Below are positions 11,519-24,600 of a stretch of DNA of 64,000 bases, one piece after another. Source of the DNA: Hippopus hippopus (Eukaryota; Mollusca; Bivalvia; Cardiida; Cardiidae); NCBI GenBank assembly GCA_946811185.2, contig OX328097.1, forward strand, positions 4,140,242-4,204,241, given 5' to 3'. Numbering within the stretch: the first letter of the stretch is position 1; every line of letters starts with the position of its first letter. The notes below the pieces were generated by a model. The model had not been told where the DNA came from. It did not search any database and saw nothing but the letters and a program-made list of their open reading frames with translations. The position numbers and the translations under genes are program-made.

Positions 11519-14500
11519 GTATAATGTTTTATTAAATTGTAATGTGTTTTCGCGTTCAGATCGCCCCTGACGTTCGGCATACACATCCTGTCATTGTATT
11601 TTTTGGTTGAAACACAATCGTCTGTAAATGCCATCATATTTTGGATTTAAGATGAGACATAATTTCTGTCATCATGTGATTCTTTTCATTCAAGTACCAC
11701 TGTTTCAGGTAGAATAACTCTTTCTTCCTCAACAGACCTTACCCATACACGATTCAAATGTCCAGCATTAGTTTGAATACAAAGTGTTGAATTAGAAGAA
11801 GGAGCAGAACAATTATTCTTTAACTCTGTACCTAACCACTGAGTAAATCAAGGGAGAAAGGTGTCCCCTACGCAGGACTCAAACTCACAACCCCAGGAGC
11901 TCTAGTACAGCAGCACTATCAACTGAGCTAGCTGGGCATCTGGTTGTGAGTCTAGTCAGCGTCAACTACAACACCCCCCACACTTGATCTGTTGGGAGTC
12001 ATCCTCTGGTCCCAAAAAACCGCCATTGCCACATACCAGCGTTCACCAATTGACCTCATCGCCAATGAAGTTCATCAAGGGAGAAAGGTGTGCCCGATGC
12101 GGCACTCGAAACCCACAATCCTGGGAACACTAGTACCGCAGCTCTACCAACTGAGATAGACGGGCATCTAGTCATGAGTCTACCCAGGGTCAATTATAAC
12201 ACCACAAAGTTTTTGACCAGTCCAAACTGAAGTCATTCACAGTTGGCAAAGTTTTTTGTAATAGGGTGGAAAAGATTGTATGAAAAGCACTTTTCCCACA
12301 ATGTTTTCATAAGGTTGTTGAAACTAGGAATTGTTTAGTGAATGGTTAACATTACTACTTCACACTGAGCATGTATTTGTGAAATGTCTACTTTTTACTC
12401 AGTGAGAACAGATAGTAACAGGACTCACATTAGACCAGATTTTCTATTAACCAACTCTTAGCCAATTTGAAAATTTACAGTTTTTCTTCAAGAAAAATGT
12501 TAGATAATCAATCACTTAGGAAAAGTTTCAAAGTTATCAATTCTGGTACACAGTAAATGGTCATGATACTACTTTTAAATATTTCAGGTCAAAAACAAAA
12601 TGCCTGCACCAGTTCAGATTACAGCTGAACAACTTTTGAGAGAAGCCAAAGAGAGAGAACTGGAACTTGTTCCACCAGTAAGTATCTCATTAAAACTCAT
12701 TTTCTAGTAGTGTTGCAGACCTTTTTTTTTTCTTTCTTTCTTTTTTTATCTTGCAGTAAAACACATTTGAAAACTTAGTGGTAAAACTAAGGAAAGCTTG
12801 CTTATTAGAAGCCATTTCACATTTCCTCACATTATGTTCACATTCATTTATGTTATGATTATTTCTTTAATTATGTTGATAGCACAAATTTTACAAGGGT
12901 CTTTCTAATTTATTTTGTTGTGACTCTTTCTGCATGGCAACGAACAGGAAATAGGTAATATATCAGGGTTCTTATTTGACCCAGGACTCCTTGTTTTGAA
13001 GCTTGGAAATCCGAAATGGCCCTTTTTTGATGTTCAAAAAGATTAGCCTAAGCGTCAACCTGATGCATGAGATTACTGGCTAAAGTGTTATTTAAATTAG
13101 CTCACATGCATTCTGCAGAAATGTGATAAACACAATCAGGTGTCAAATGTGAAAGATGCACGCAGCTCTTTAACACAGCTACTCATGCTGGCGAATAGCA
13201 AGTCATTTTTGAAAATGTGATAAAGGTGTTAGTCAAATTCTCTAGTGTAAAATAACATGTTTTTAAGTTACCTGCTACCCTAATTGACAAATTCATGTCA
13301 AATCATGTAGTAATACTTGTAAAAAATTTAACTGTCATAAAAAAGATCACTGAAAAAACACGAAAACTATGACACAACAAAAGTCAGTTTAACATCATCC
13401 GATCAGAGGCACTTCAAACTATCTTTTCATCTTTGATAATAAATTAAAACAGTAAATTTACACTTATTTCTATTAAAAAAAAAAAAAAAAACAATAAGTG
13501 GAAGCTAAAATCTCTGTTTAATAATGAGATTATGAAAAACTTTGGTTGTTTTTGAAAAATGAAAATATACAACAACCTTTGAGGGGTGGGGGAATGGATG
13601 TAGGTCCTCTTGTCCTACAGTATTTGCACTAGAACAAGTATGAAAGAAATAAGTCTTTAATGGATATGACCTTTATATTCGCCCTTTTCCACAATGTTCT
13701 AAGCTATGAAAGGCAAATCAAGTTGTTCCAGCCACATTTGAAATGTCGTCTGCAAACACCTAAAACATGATCAGGTCTAAAATTTTGTTAAAAGGTTGTT
13801 TGTCTCTGTTTCTTCATAAAGATGAATTGCATGCTTGGGCTGCAAGTTAAAATTCATGTATCCACTTTATTCAAACAAGTCTGCACATAAGATTTATAAG
13901 GTATTTTCTTGTCTAATTTCTGTCCATGAATAAAGAACATAAATGAATAATTTTCTTTATTTCACCCTTAATTCTCCATAATAACTAAGTAATTTTGACC
14001 CTTGGGCATTTCTCTTTGACTCTTGGAAATTCTATGCTGATTCTTGAAAATTTGGGCCTAGGAGTTAATGACTCTTGGGATTCTGTACCTAGTGAGAACT
14101 CTGATATATTAAGCACTCAAACATTCAGAATTTACCACTGTTCAAGTGATGAAAAACAGAAATACACATTAATGTGTGAATGAGTTTAAATGTATTTCTT
14201 GATCCTAATATGTTACACTTAACTTACAATCGTACATAGAGTGGCAATTGAAGAAGCATTTGAAGAAAAATGCCTTTTGCAAATTGTATAGAATACATTG
14301 CAGGATGATGTATTGTTACAAATTTTTACCTACAATAATGTTTTGTTGAAATTTCCTTGGAATTTTTTTTCCACTGAGCAAAAAGATCACGAAGGGCTAA
14401 GAAGTGATCATTTTTGGAGAACTTTTAGTTTGAGCTTGTTTCTAAAGCAAATCCATTTTCTGTAATTATCATTCTTAACCCTGTACCACACAATCCCTTG

Positions 14501-17500
14501 TTTTAACAATCTGGAAAGAAAAGGCTTTTGAAAATAATGAGGGAAAGGGAGAAATACTGGTTTAGTTTTATAGAGATCTTTTTATGCTGATGTTTTATGC
14601 AGTACTACTTTTCACTAGAAATATAAAATACTCCCATAGTAAAGCAAAGAATTACTTTTCGGTTTTTATTACTCTACACTTCTCTCTTACAGCCTCCTAA
14701 ACAGAAGATATCTGATCCAGATGAGTTGTTAGAATATCAGCGACGACAAAGAAAGGTTTGTATTCTAACTCTAGATTCAGAAGCACCTTTTCGACTAAAC
14801 TATAAATTCTTTTACATACTATGTAACCCTTTGATAACTAAACTGGTGTTTAATTTTTTACCCCAAACAAGAAAACTTCTGACTCAACAAAATTTGTAGA
14901 TGACAAAATAAATGTGGCTCAAATTTTGATTTCTGTCTTTGATACAGTAGAAAACATTGTAGGAAAAGGAGAAAATACATTTTGAAAAGTCTTCTCCAGT
15001 AGGGTCGTAAAATTTCCTATAGTATTAGTAGCGGTGAAGCAGTTTTTGCATAACAAGTGATAAATACACTTTTAACGCCACAAATTATCAGGTGGCTTTG
15101 TAGCGCAGTGAGTCACTGACTCTGGCTTTGAAGTTTGTGAATTGTAGTCCCATTGGAAGGTGATATTTTCTCCAGCATTTTTTTTTTTTTTTTTTGCTGT
15201 TTTGATTTTCTACCCCCATCCCGCCCACTCCAAAAAGGCAGGGAAGCAAAATCTGGTTTGATGCCCCTTTAAAACATAGATGTTTCTGTATGTTTTTAGA
15301 TGTTTGAGGACAATATCAGAAAGAACAGGACACTGATGACTAACTGGATAAAATATGCAGGATGGGAAGAAAGTCAGAAAGAGATTCAAAGGTAAAAAAG
15401 ACAGCGCTACATAAACCCTGTACCAAATGCTCCAATTAACATTTAAACACTACTTTGAGAGAAGAATCTTGAAAACATAGTGGATAAAGGAGGAGATGCT
15501 GGTAACCAACATTTTCTCCTTTTCCCACAATGTTTTCTATGGTATCAAAGACAAATCCAATCATTTGATGTAGAATTAATTCCTGGTCTACAAATGCATT
15601 GATTTGGTAAGTCTGGTGAATAGTATTATGGAACTGAAAAGACATCAATTTATATGCTCGTCAAGACCAGTATGTTTTTGGTTTACATAAAGTCAGGGTG
15701 TTGAAACAACTTATAAAAGTACATACATGTACTTGTGAGTTTTGATAAAGATAGTTAAAATTGAAATAACGTTAGATGTACCCTCTTTTTGACAACTTGT
15801 TCTTTCTGTTTGATTTCTTCATAGATATGCAATATACTATATAGATTTACACAATTTAGAAATGTTTACTCTGTACAGAGTAAACATTTCTAAATTGTGT
15901 ATAATTCATTCCCTTAGGAATATTAAGTGGCTATATAGATTTATTTTCTTGCATGCAAGTATCCAAGTTTCTGTCACAAGTGCAGTGTTGCATCCAGGCT
16001 GCGCGATTGCAGGAATCCCCCTTTTTTTAATTCTGTCGCGCAAGTTCACGAACATGATTAGTGAGAAATCGCGTGAAGACGTTGTAACTCGCGCAAAAAC
16101 AAGAAACCACTGCGTGCAAAAAATAGTCAGTCTATTGAAACAACAGGAAAGTCCGACGAAGCTTCCTTACATCAATCGATATTATACTCATTGCTATTTT
16201 TAGACTTCGAGAATTCCAAATGGTGTCTGATCTCCATATTGAAGTTTTTGTAATAAGTAGGGAACCACTATTCTCTACGCATGCACAGTGAATGTGTAAT
16301 TACACATGTTTCTGTATTAAAGAAAAAAAACAATACAGTATATTCGCGCAGCAATTTTTAAGTGTGTTAAACAGTTTGACCGGTATATTAAAGCAGGATT
16401 AAACATGCCACTTAAACTAATTACGAACTTTTTTACGGGATTTGTTTGATCAAAAGACGACACAACCCCTGGTTTTGATAGATCGAGTGAAAACTGCGAA
16501 GAACAAATTGAAGTTCCTTCGGGAACCACCGCGGTCAAGTAAGGGCGATTTGCTAGAACTGTAAGTCAGGTAATAATCATTCAAATTAAGGGAACGTCAT
16601 CATCATTGTTTGATTATAACACTTGTGTGATAGATCTAGTTTGGAAAGGAAAAAGGAATGGCGTCTTTTTCAGTATCACACCAGTGCATAAAAATAAGGT
16701 AATATTTTTTGAATGATTAAAGTTTTTTCATTCCCCCTCTTTCGCTAATTCCATGGGGGAGCTCCCCCTCCTGGCAGAAATCCTAGATGCAACACTGAAG
16801 TGAAAAGGTTGAAAGATGTGACTTGTCTTTGCCTTAGTGTTAAGTGTATCATTAAACAATTTGTTGTACCTTAAAGATATTTTTGAACATGCCAAAATAA
16901 ATTCATAGAGGATATTTGTTTTTTGGGGTGAAAGATAGAAATTTATTTCATCGAGTGAACATCATCGGTAATATTTTCACGAGTGGCTGTGCCACTCGTG
17001 AAAATATTACCAATGATGTTCACGATGATGTTCACTCGATGAAATAAATTTCGATCTTTCACCGCAAAAAACAAATATTCTATTTATTTCATGCTTTTAA
17101 CCCTTTCTGGGGGGAACTTAATCAAAATCCAGTACAGTTCTTTTTCGGTTATTCCCCGTGGCATACCCCCTCCGCATAGCAACACATTACAATATTACAT
17201 CAAGCACGAGAAATGTAAGGTAAATTACGTCATATTTCCATCTGGTTGTGAGGCATGCCAATTTTACCTAGGTAACTAGTGCGCGGGAACAACTGTTTCC
17301 GCCTTCAATTGAAGAGTTAGGATATAAAAATCAGTATTTTCACTGGTCGTAACCATGAAATATTGAAAAATATTTCACCAATATTTCTTGATAACCTACC
17401 GGAAAGCATGAAAAAAAAAATTATACATAGTACAAACATTTGAAATGAACAGGTAAATGAGCCAGACTCTGGCAAAAGGGGGTTTAACTCTACCAAACGA

Positions 17501-20500
17501 CAAAATTTTAGCCTGGTCCAAATTGAAAGAACTTGCAGACGACAAAATAAATGTAACTCAAAAATTGAAATTTGCTTCTAGTAGGGTAGAAAACATTGTG
17601 GGAAAAGGAGAAAATGCTGGTTACCAGCATTTTCTCCTTTTCCCACAATGTTTTCAGAAGGCTTCTTTCTCAAGGTCGTGAAAACCAGGGATTGTTTGGG
17701 AAAGGGTTAATGCATCTCCATGATGCATTATACCAAGCAAGAGATTGTATAATTAGAGATCCATAAAATCCATTTTGTCTAACAACCGACTAAATCATGA
17801 GGTACACTGATGCTTTGACATGCCAAAAATTGACAGTAGCAAAAAGTTTCAACCCAGGTTGGCCTGCGCGGACTGGGCAGGCTGACGTGCATAGGCTGAC
17901 TTAATTAGATACTCTTTGCAGATGCATTAGGCCCTCTTTTCACAGAGCATGGCTCATATGAGTTTCAATGATAAAGAAAATACAGGAATAAAAGCAATTA
18001 GGAAAATGCTCCTTTTCATACAATACTGTCAACTGCATTGGTTTTTACAATGAATCTATTATTGTATTTCAGGGCTAGATCTGTTTATGAAAGAGCACTT
18101 GATGTGGATCACAGAAACATAACAGTATGGCTGAAGTATGCAGAAATGGAAATGAGGTACAATTACATTAACAGTTATAAACATGACTGATTGGTCTAAC
18201 GGCCAAATTTTCAGATACTGCCACTCCATTTCACCTTCTGCCAGACCAGCACAGTCCCCTTTCCTCCAATTTTGGGTAAAATGGGCACTGTCTGGCAGCT
18301 GTTCCACATTTGTGGATGTAGCTTTATGGCATTACCAGACAACAAATCAAATGCGACTAGAATTATGAGACTTGTCTTATAGATGATAGAAAATACTGTT
18401 GAAAAAAGAAAAAATCTTTGAATTTGGACCCAAAATGTTCTAAATGTTCCACAAAATTTAAATGTTTGCCACCTTTTATTCATTTGATGGTGGTCAAGTT
18501 ACCACTCATACAAAGGCCAGTGAAAGCCAAAGCTAACATTTGGCTGGTACAGATACCTATACTGCTCTAAAGTTAAGTGTAATTCTTTTGTATTGTGTGT
18601 GTTTCTGACATGAATCATATAAAAAAAAAAAACACACACACACAAACATTGCTTTACCCTCCAAAAAGCTTGTTAACCCATCACCAAACAATTCCAAGTT
18701 TTAACAACCCCAAGAAAAAAGGCTTTTGAAAACATTCCGGAAAAAGGAGAAAGTGCTGGTAACCAGCTTTTTTTTCTTTTCTTGCAATGTTTTCTTTTCT
18801 TTCCAAGGCAAAGTCCAACTTTTGGGTTACAAGTAATTTTGTTGTCTTCAAATGCCTTCAATTTAGAGAAGTCTAAATATCTGTTGTTTAGTAAAGAGCT
18901 ATTTGATCATATGATTTTAGAGGTGGAGGTTCTGATATCTGTCAAAATAAAGATACATTTATTTTAGAATTTAAAATATTGTTGCAGATGTCGGCAGATC
19001 AACCATGCTAGAAATATATGGGACAGAGCCATTACAGTCCTACCTAGAGCAAACCAGTTCTGGTATAAATACACATATATGGAGGAAATGCTGGGAAATA
19101 TTGCTGGTAAATCCTTAAACTTGTAATGTGAAAGCCGAATTGTGTATTTTGTTGTCTAAAGATTCACTTTAATATTCAAGTTTAACCCTTTACCATATAG
19201 TAAAATTTTTGACATCCAAGTTGAAAGCATTTGTAGATGACAAATTAGATGAGGCTCAAGTAGTTGAATTTAACCTGGACAGAGAAAAAAAAATATCCCA
19301 GTAACCTGTTTCAGTAATGATCAAAGCATATCCGAAAATTCTCTCCCACAGTCCCTATTTTTATTTACGTGTTGCTGATGATAGATAGCAAATCTAACAC
19401 ACTATTTAATTGGTGCTTTTAGAACAGACTGCAACCAGTGATTTTGCATATCACAGGAATTACAAATTTTAACTCCATCAGCCAAGGGTGAATAAAGGAA
19501 TGTTACTGATTATCACCTTTGGCTAGTGAAGATAGATTTAAACTTAAGATGTGGCAGAGGAAATTTCTTCCCAAATGTAATAAATTCCATCATTTAACCA
19601 CATAGAATTTGCAATCTAAAGATGCTTTTAATCAGGACAAATCTGAGAAAGAGTTGTATACTTGCTGTATTTTCAAAGAGATGGATTATAATTAGAGCCA
19701 ACTGGCTAGAGGATTATGAGTGTCCTGCAACAAGGAACATTTTCTAATGCATGAGAGAGAGAGATGGGGTACCAAAAAAAAAATGTCTGAAATGCAATAA
19801 ACTGAAATCTGGAACAATATTATTTTACAGGGTGTAGACAAGTGTTTGAAAGGTGGATGGAATGGGAGCCGGAAGAGCAAGCATGGCACTCCTACATAAA
19901 CTTTGAACTAAGGTACAAAGAGCTGGACAGGGCTAGGATGATTTATGAAAGATATATCCTTTCATGTATATCACTTTAATTGTATGATAATTCTTAACTT
20001 TTTCCAAAAGGACAAATTTTAGTCTTTTCCAAACTCAACTTTGACTCTTTACATTTGTAGTATGTCTGTCATTACTGAAAATGTTTACTTCAAACTCAGA
20101 CTGATTGTCAGTTTTCAAAAGGGGAACCCCTTACTAGTATGGCAGGTAACCATCAAAATGTTTTTGACACAGTTATGCCACTTTTTCAAGTTTAAATTGT
20201 CATTGATTTCCAAAAGCAACTGCAGCCAAGCCGTAGGACCGGCATGCAGTGTTCTTGTTTTGTCACCATATGCTTTAAGTCTACTTTGTCTAAAAATTGT
20301 TGTCTGTTATCCTATTACCAAACAATCCTAACAACCCTGTGGAATTAAGCTTTTGAAAACATTGTGGGAAAAAGAGAAAATGATGGTAACAAGCTACCAT
20401 TCCAAAGACAACAATAACCTTTTAAGCAACATTTAATTTGTCTTCTGCAAATGCTTTCAATTAGGTCACATCTAAAATTAGTTGTAAGGTAAAGAATTAA

Positions 20501-21616
20501 AGAGTGATTACATAATGCATATCTTAACCCTTTACCACACGACAAAATTTTAGACCTGTCCAAATTGAAAGCATTTGTAGATGACAGTTTTAACGTGGCT
20601 CATATGAAATGATTTTTCTTTGATAGGGTAGAAAACGTTGTGGGAAAAGGAGAAAATGCTGGTAACCAGCATTTTCTCCTTTTCCCACAATGTTTTCAAA
20701 AGCCTTCTCTTTCAGGGGCATCAAAAGTCGTCATTGTGTGGTAAAGGGTTAAATATGACTCCTTAACTTTGATTCACTCGTAATCACCCACCCTGAAGTA
20801 AAAAACTGGATCAAATATGCCAAATTTGAGGAGAAAAACAGTTACATAAACAGTGCACGGTCTATCTATGAAAGATCCATTGAATATTTTGGAGAGGACA
20901 ATATGGATGAAAAATTGATAACAGCTTTTGCAAAATTTGAGGAAGGTCAGAAAGAGGTAGTGTATCTAGCAATTAATGTAAAATCTTAACTTTTTACCAG
21001 ACAATCCCATAATTTAACAATCCTGGACAAAATTGCTTTTTGAAAAGATAATTGAAATGGGAGAAAATGCTGGTAACCAGCACTTTCTCCTTTTCCAACA
21101 ATATTTTCGATCCAAACATAGAACTTAAGCTCATGTGTATGCTGTTAGTTTCAAAGGGTCTAAATATGTTGTGTGAAAGAAGGGTTAATCATGTCTAAAT
21201 GATCCATGGTCTTTGAAAAGGAGGCTTAATGCATTTGCAAAAAGTATTGAACAATGTCAGCCTGCGCAGTCCCCGCAATCTGACATTGGTTGATACTCTT
21301 TGCTTTTAGTAAATTATATACATATCAAAGGACCATTAATACCTCAAGATCCAGTCGATTGTTAGAATGTATTTTATAGATCCATAATATGAGCCTTGCT
21401 CTGGCAAAAGGGGGCTTAATGCATCTCCGTTATACACTATACTAGGCCAAGTCATCACATAATTATGGATCCATAACATCCGCTTTTTTTAATAAGCGAC
21501 TTAATCCTGAGGTAGATTGGTCCTTTAACAAACAGAAAATTGGCCTATAGCGAAAAGTTTCGGCCCAGGTCAGCCTCTCTCTCTCTCACACACACACACC
21601 CACCCACCCACACACA

Positions 21617-21695
<79 letters not shown>

Positions 21696-24600
21696 GATGA
21701 TGATGATGATGATGATGACTTGCTTGGTAAAATGTACCACAGAGATGCATTAAACCGCCTTTAGGTCAGAGTATGGCTCATATATAGAGATATTGCAAAA
21801 GCAATAGGGAGAATGGTCTAATGTGACTGTGAAAGCTTTAAAAAAGCTACAGTTGCAAAGTATTCTACTCTAGGGTTTGATGTATTTTTAAGTTAACTGT
21901 ATAAGTGGATATTATTGTGGGTCTAAAATTTCGCGAATCACCAAATACTGACCTTACGCATGTTTTTAATTTCTGCAAGGGCTGAAGACAGATTTCATAA
22001 ATTTCTACTCTAACTGTGTACTATAAAACTAACTTATTATTCAATTCAATAAATCTCAAATTTTGCTTCGATGAAACTTCTGTAATTGGCAGTATTAACC
22101 CCCGCTAGACTGGTATTCTGGTCAAATTTGATGAAAAAGGGGCACTCATTGATGTCGACAAGGGTGCCAGTCAAGTGCTTCCACATGACCCAGTGTCTTT
22201 GCAAAATATACCTTAATCAAGCCTAAATCTACGCTTGCGGATATCTTTGCGACTTTTATCAATATGCGAAAATCACAAAGGTTTCCATGACTTCAGCATT
22301 TGCGGATTTACAGTATTTCATAAATAATATTTGTAAAAATCATCAGCTATAAATTTGTTTCATGAAGCAATAAGCTCATTTTAATCTTTCAGCACAAGAG
22401 AGCAAGGGTTATGGACAAAATTCAGGAAAAGGTACCATAGGTTATAAAAAAGCAATTATTTCCATGCAAATTGTGTCTGAATGTTGATTTAATCCGATTC
22501 TTTCAGCACGAGAGAGCAAGGGTTATATACAAATATGCCTTAGATCACTTACCTAAAGACCGGTGTGAGGAAATCTACAAAAATTACACAATCCACGAGA
22601 AGAAGTTTGGGTCTAGAACAGCCATTGAAGATGTGATTGTCAGCAAGAGGAGGTTCAAATATGAGGAGGTAAACAGATCTTTTTGTGTAGAGTTTCATAA
22701 ATACATCAGTTTCAAACAATATTTTATTTTCTTAACCCTTTACCACACAATCCTGAGTTTTAATGACCTTTCTGAGAAATAGATTTTTTTGAAAACACTG
22801 TGGGAAAAGGAGAAAATACTGGTAGCCTGTCATTTCTAAGTACTATTTTTCACTTTTTACTGTTCTTTTCAGACTAGAAGCTAACGACAGCACTGGAAAG
22901 AAAAAAATTAATTTTGAAAAAAAAATCTCTCTTTAAAATCAGACAAACTGACTATTTCAAAGTATGAAGACTTCTAATAAATCTCTACTTTCAGGAAGTA
23001 AAAACTAATCCCTTGAACTATGATGCTTGGTTTGATTATCTAAGATTACTGGAGGCAGATGGCAACACAGAACAAATCAGAGACACATATGAAAGAGCTA
23101 TTGCAAACATCCCACCCGCTCAGGTACAGTTCTACATTTAAATAAACCTGTCTGTTATTTAGTCAACTTTGAATGTATGTCAGAACTTTCTTGTGTGGTG
23201 TTCTAGTTTGGGAATTATAATACTAACTATTGCTGAAATTGACAGACAAAGAATTTGTGGCAATGAGATGATTTGTCTAGGAAGTAAAGTTATCTGTGGG
23301 AAATGTATTGTTAGCGGTTATTGTTTGATTAATCATTTTCAATTGCTCTGTTTCTGATAAAAGATTTTAATTGGAGATTTGAGATGGTAACACTCTTGAT
23401 TTATTGTCAGTGTTCGTACTTTAGTTCTGTTACTCTAATCCTTTTTGCTTTATATCTTTTTGCCTTTTATAAATATTTAACTCTTTTCCTTTGTTTTAGG
23501 ATAAGCGTTTATGGAGGAGATATATCTATTTGTGGATCAATTATGCATTGTATGAAGAATTAGAAACAGAGGATATTGATAAGACTCGTGAAGTGTACAA
23601 AGCTTGTTTAGATATCATTCCGCACAAAAAATTTACGTTTGCCAAAATATGGTTACTGTTTGCCCAGTTTGAGGTACGGCAGAAAGACCTACAGGCAGCT
23701 AGAAAAGTCTTGGTAAGATTTTATTTCTACATGTAAAGCCATGCTTTGGCTGGAGGGGGCTTAATGCATCTCCGTGATGCATGATACCAAGCAAGTCATC
23801 ATATAGTTGTGGATTCATAACATCAATTTTGTCTAACAACCGACTGAATCATGAGGTACACTGGTCCTTTGCCATGCAGAAAATTTAGGAAAAGCAAAAA
23901 AAAAGGTTTTGGCTCAGGTCAGCCTGTGCGGATTGCACAAGCTGACTTGGGTTGATACCTTTTGCAGATGCATTAAGCCCCCTTTTCACAGAACATGTCT
24001 CAGATATATTTGTCATATTTCACAGTCAACATTTTTTGTAGGCTTATACTTGTTGAAGTGTCTGAATAAGTTTGCAGAAAAAGCTGACCTGTTAATAAAT
24101 AATCTCTAATATGCTAACTTTTGACAAATTTCAATTACAGATATTCTTTGGGGAAGAAGAATTGATTTTCCTACTTGTCACTATATATTTCAATGTATTT
24201 TACATAAAAGGCATTGAGAAGAAGTTTCTATTAGGACATCATTTAGGAAAATACATATGTAAAGTCTGGATGATATTGTTATGGAGGAAATCAGGACAAC
24301 ACTGTGATTATTGGAGAAATTATATATTTAGAGCAATTTTTACAGAGTCACAATGGTTTCTTTTGCCTTACTTTTTAGTCAGCAGCATTTGAAAGAGCTC
24401 CAAAATAAATCTTTAGGTTGTATTTTTAAGGTAAGATATATCTATATTTAAAATTGTTTCAACTGTTTAAGTTTTTCAATCCACAAAACAGGGTGTAGCT
24501 ATTGGGAAATGTCCAAAGACAAAACTGTTCCGTGGTTATATAGATATGGAGCTACAGCTGAGAGAGTTTGAGAGATGTCGAATACTGTATGAAAAGTTCC

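Larger units (their letters stand above)
19954..20777 (+). other. CRNKL1: U12-type AT-AC intron (CRNKL1 intron 7)
   Basis: The intron begins ATATCCTTT (19954-19962), contains TCCTTAAC (20760-20767), which matches the minor-spliceosome branch-site consensus, and ends CAC (20775-20777), with the branch A about 11 nt from the end. No AG acceptor lies close before the coding resumption at 20778. It carries two family A elements (20306-20500 and 20524-20752). Confidence 0.92.

Noticed and set aside
20640..20700. Hairpins resembling microRNA precursors or a terminator
   Set aside because: The same hairpin recurs dozens of times as the core of family A elements; arms are perfectly complementary with no loop.
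21540..21764. ORF with a long Thr-His run
   Set aside because: Translation of a CA microsatellite inside repeat sequence.
22471..22506. N-terminal extension [12 protein letters not shown] before CRNKL1 exon 9
   Set aside because: It is intron sequence ending in the TTCTTTCAG acceptor.
24111..24392. 93-codon open frame between CRNKL1 exons 11 and 12
   Set aside because: Intronic, hydrophobic-random composition, no family resemblance.
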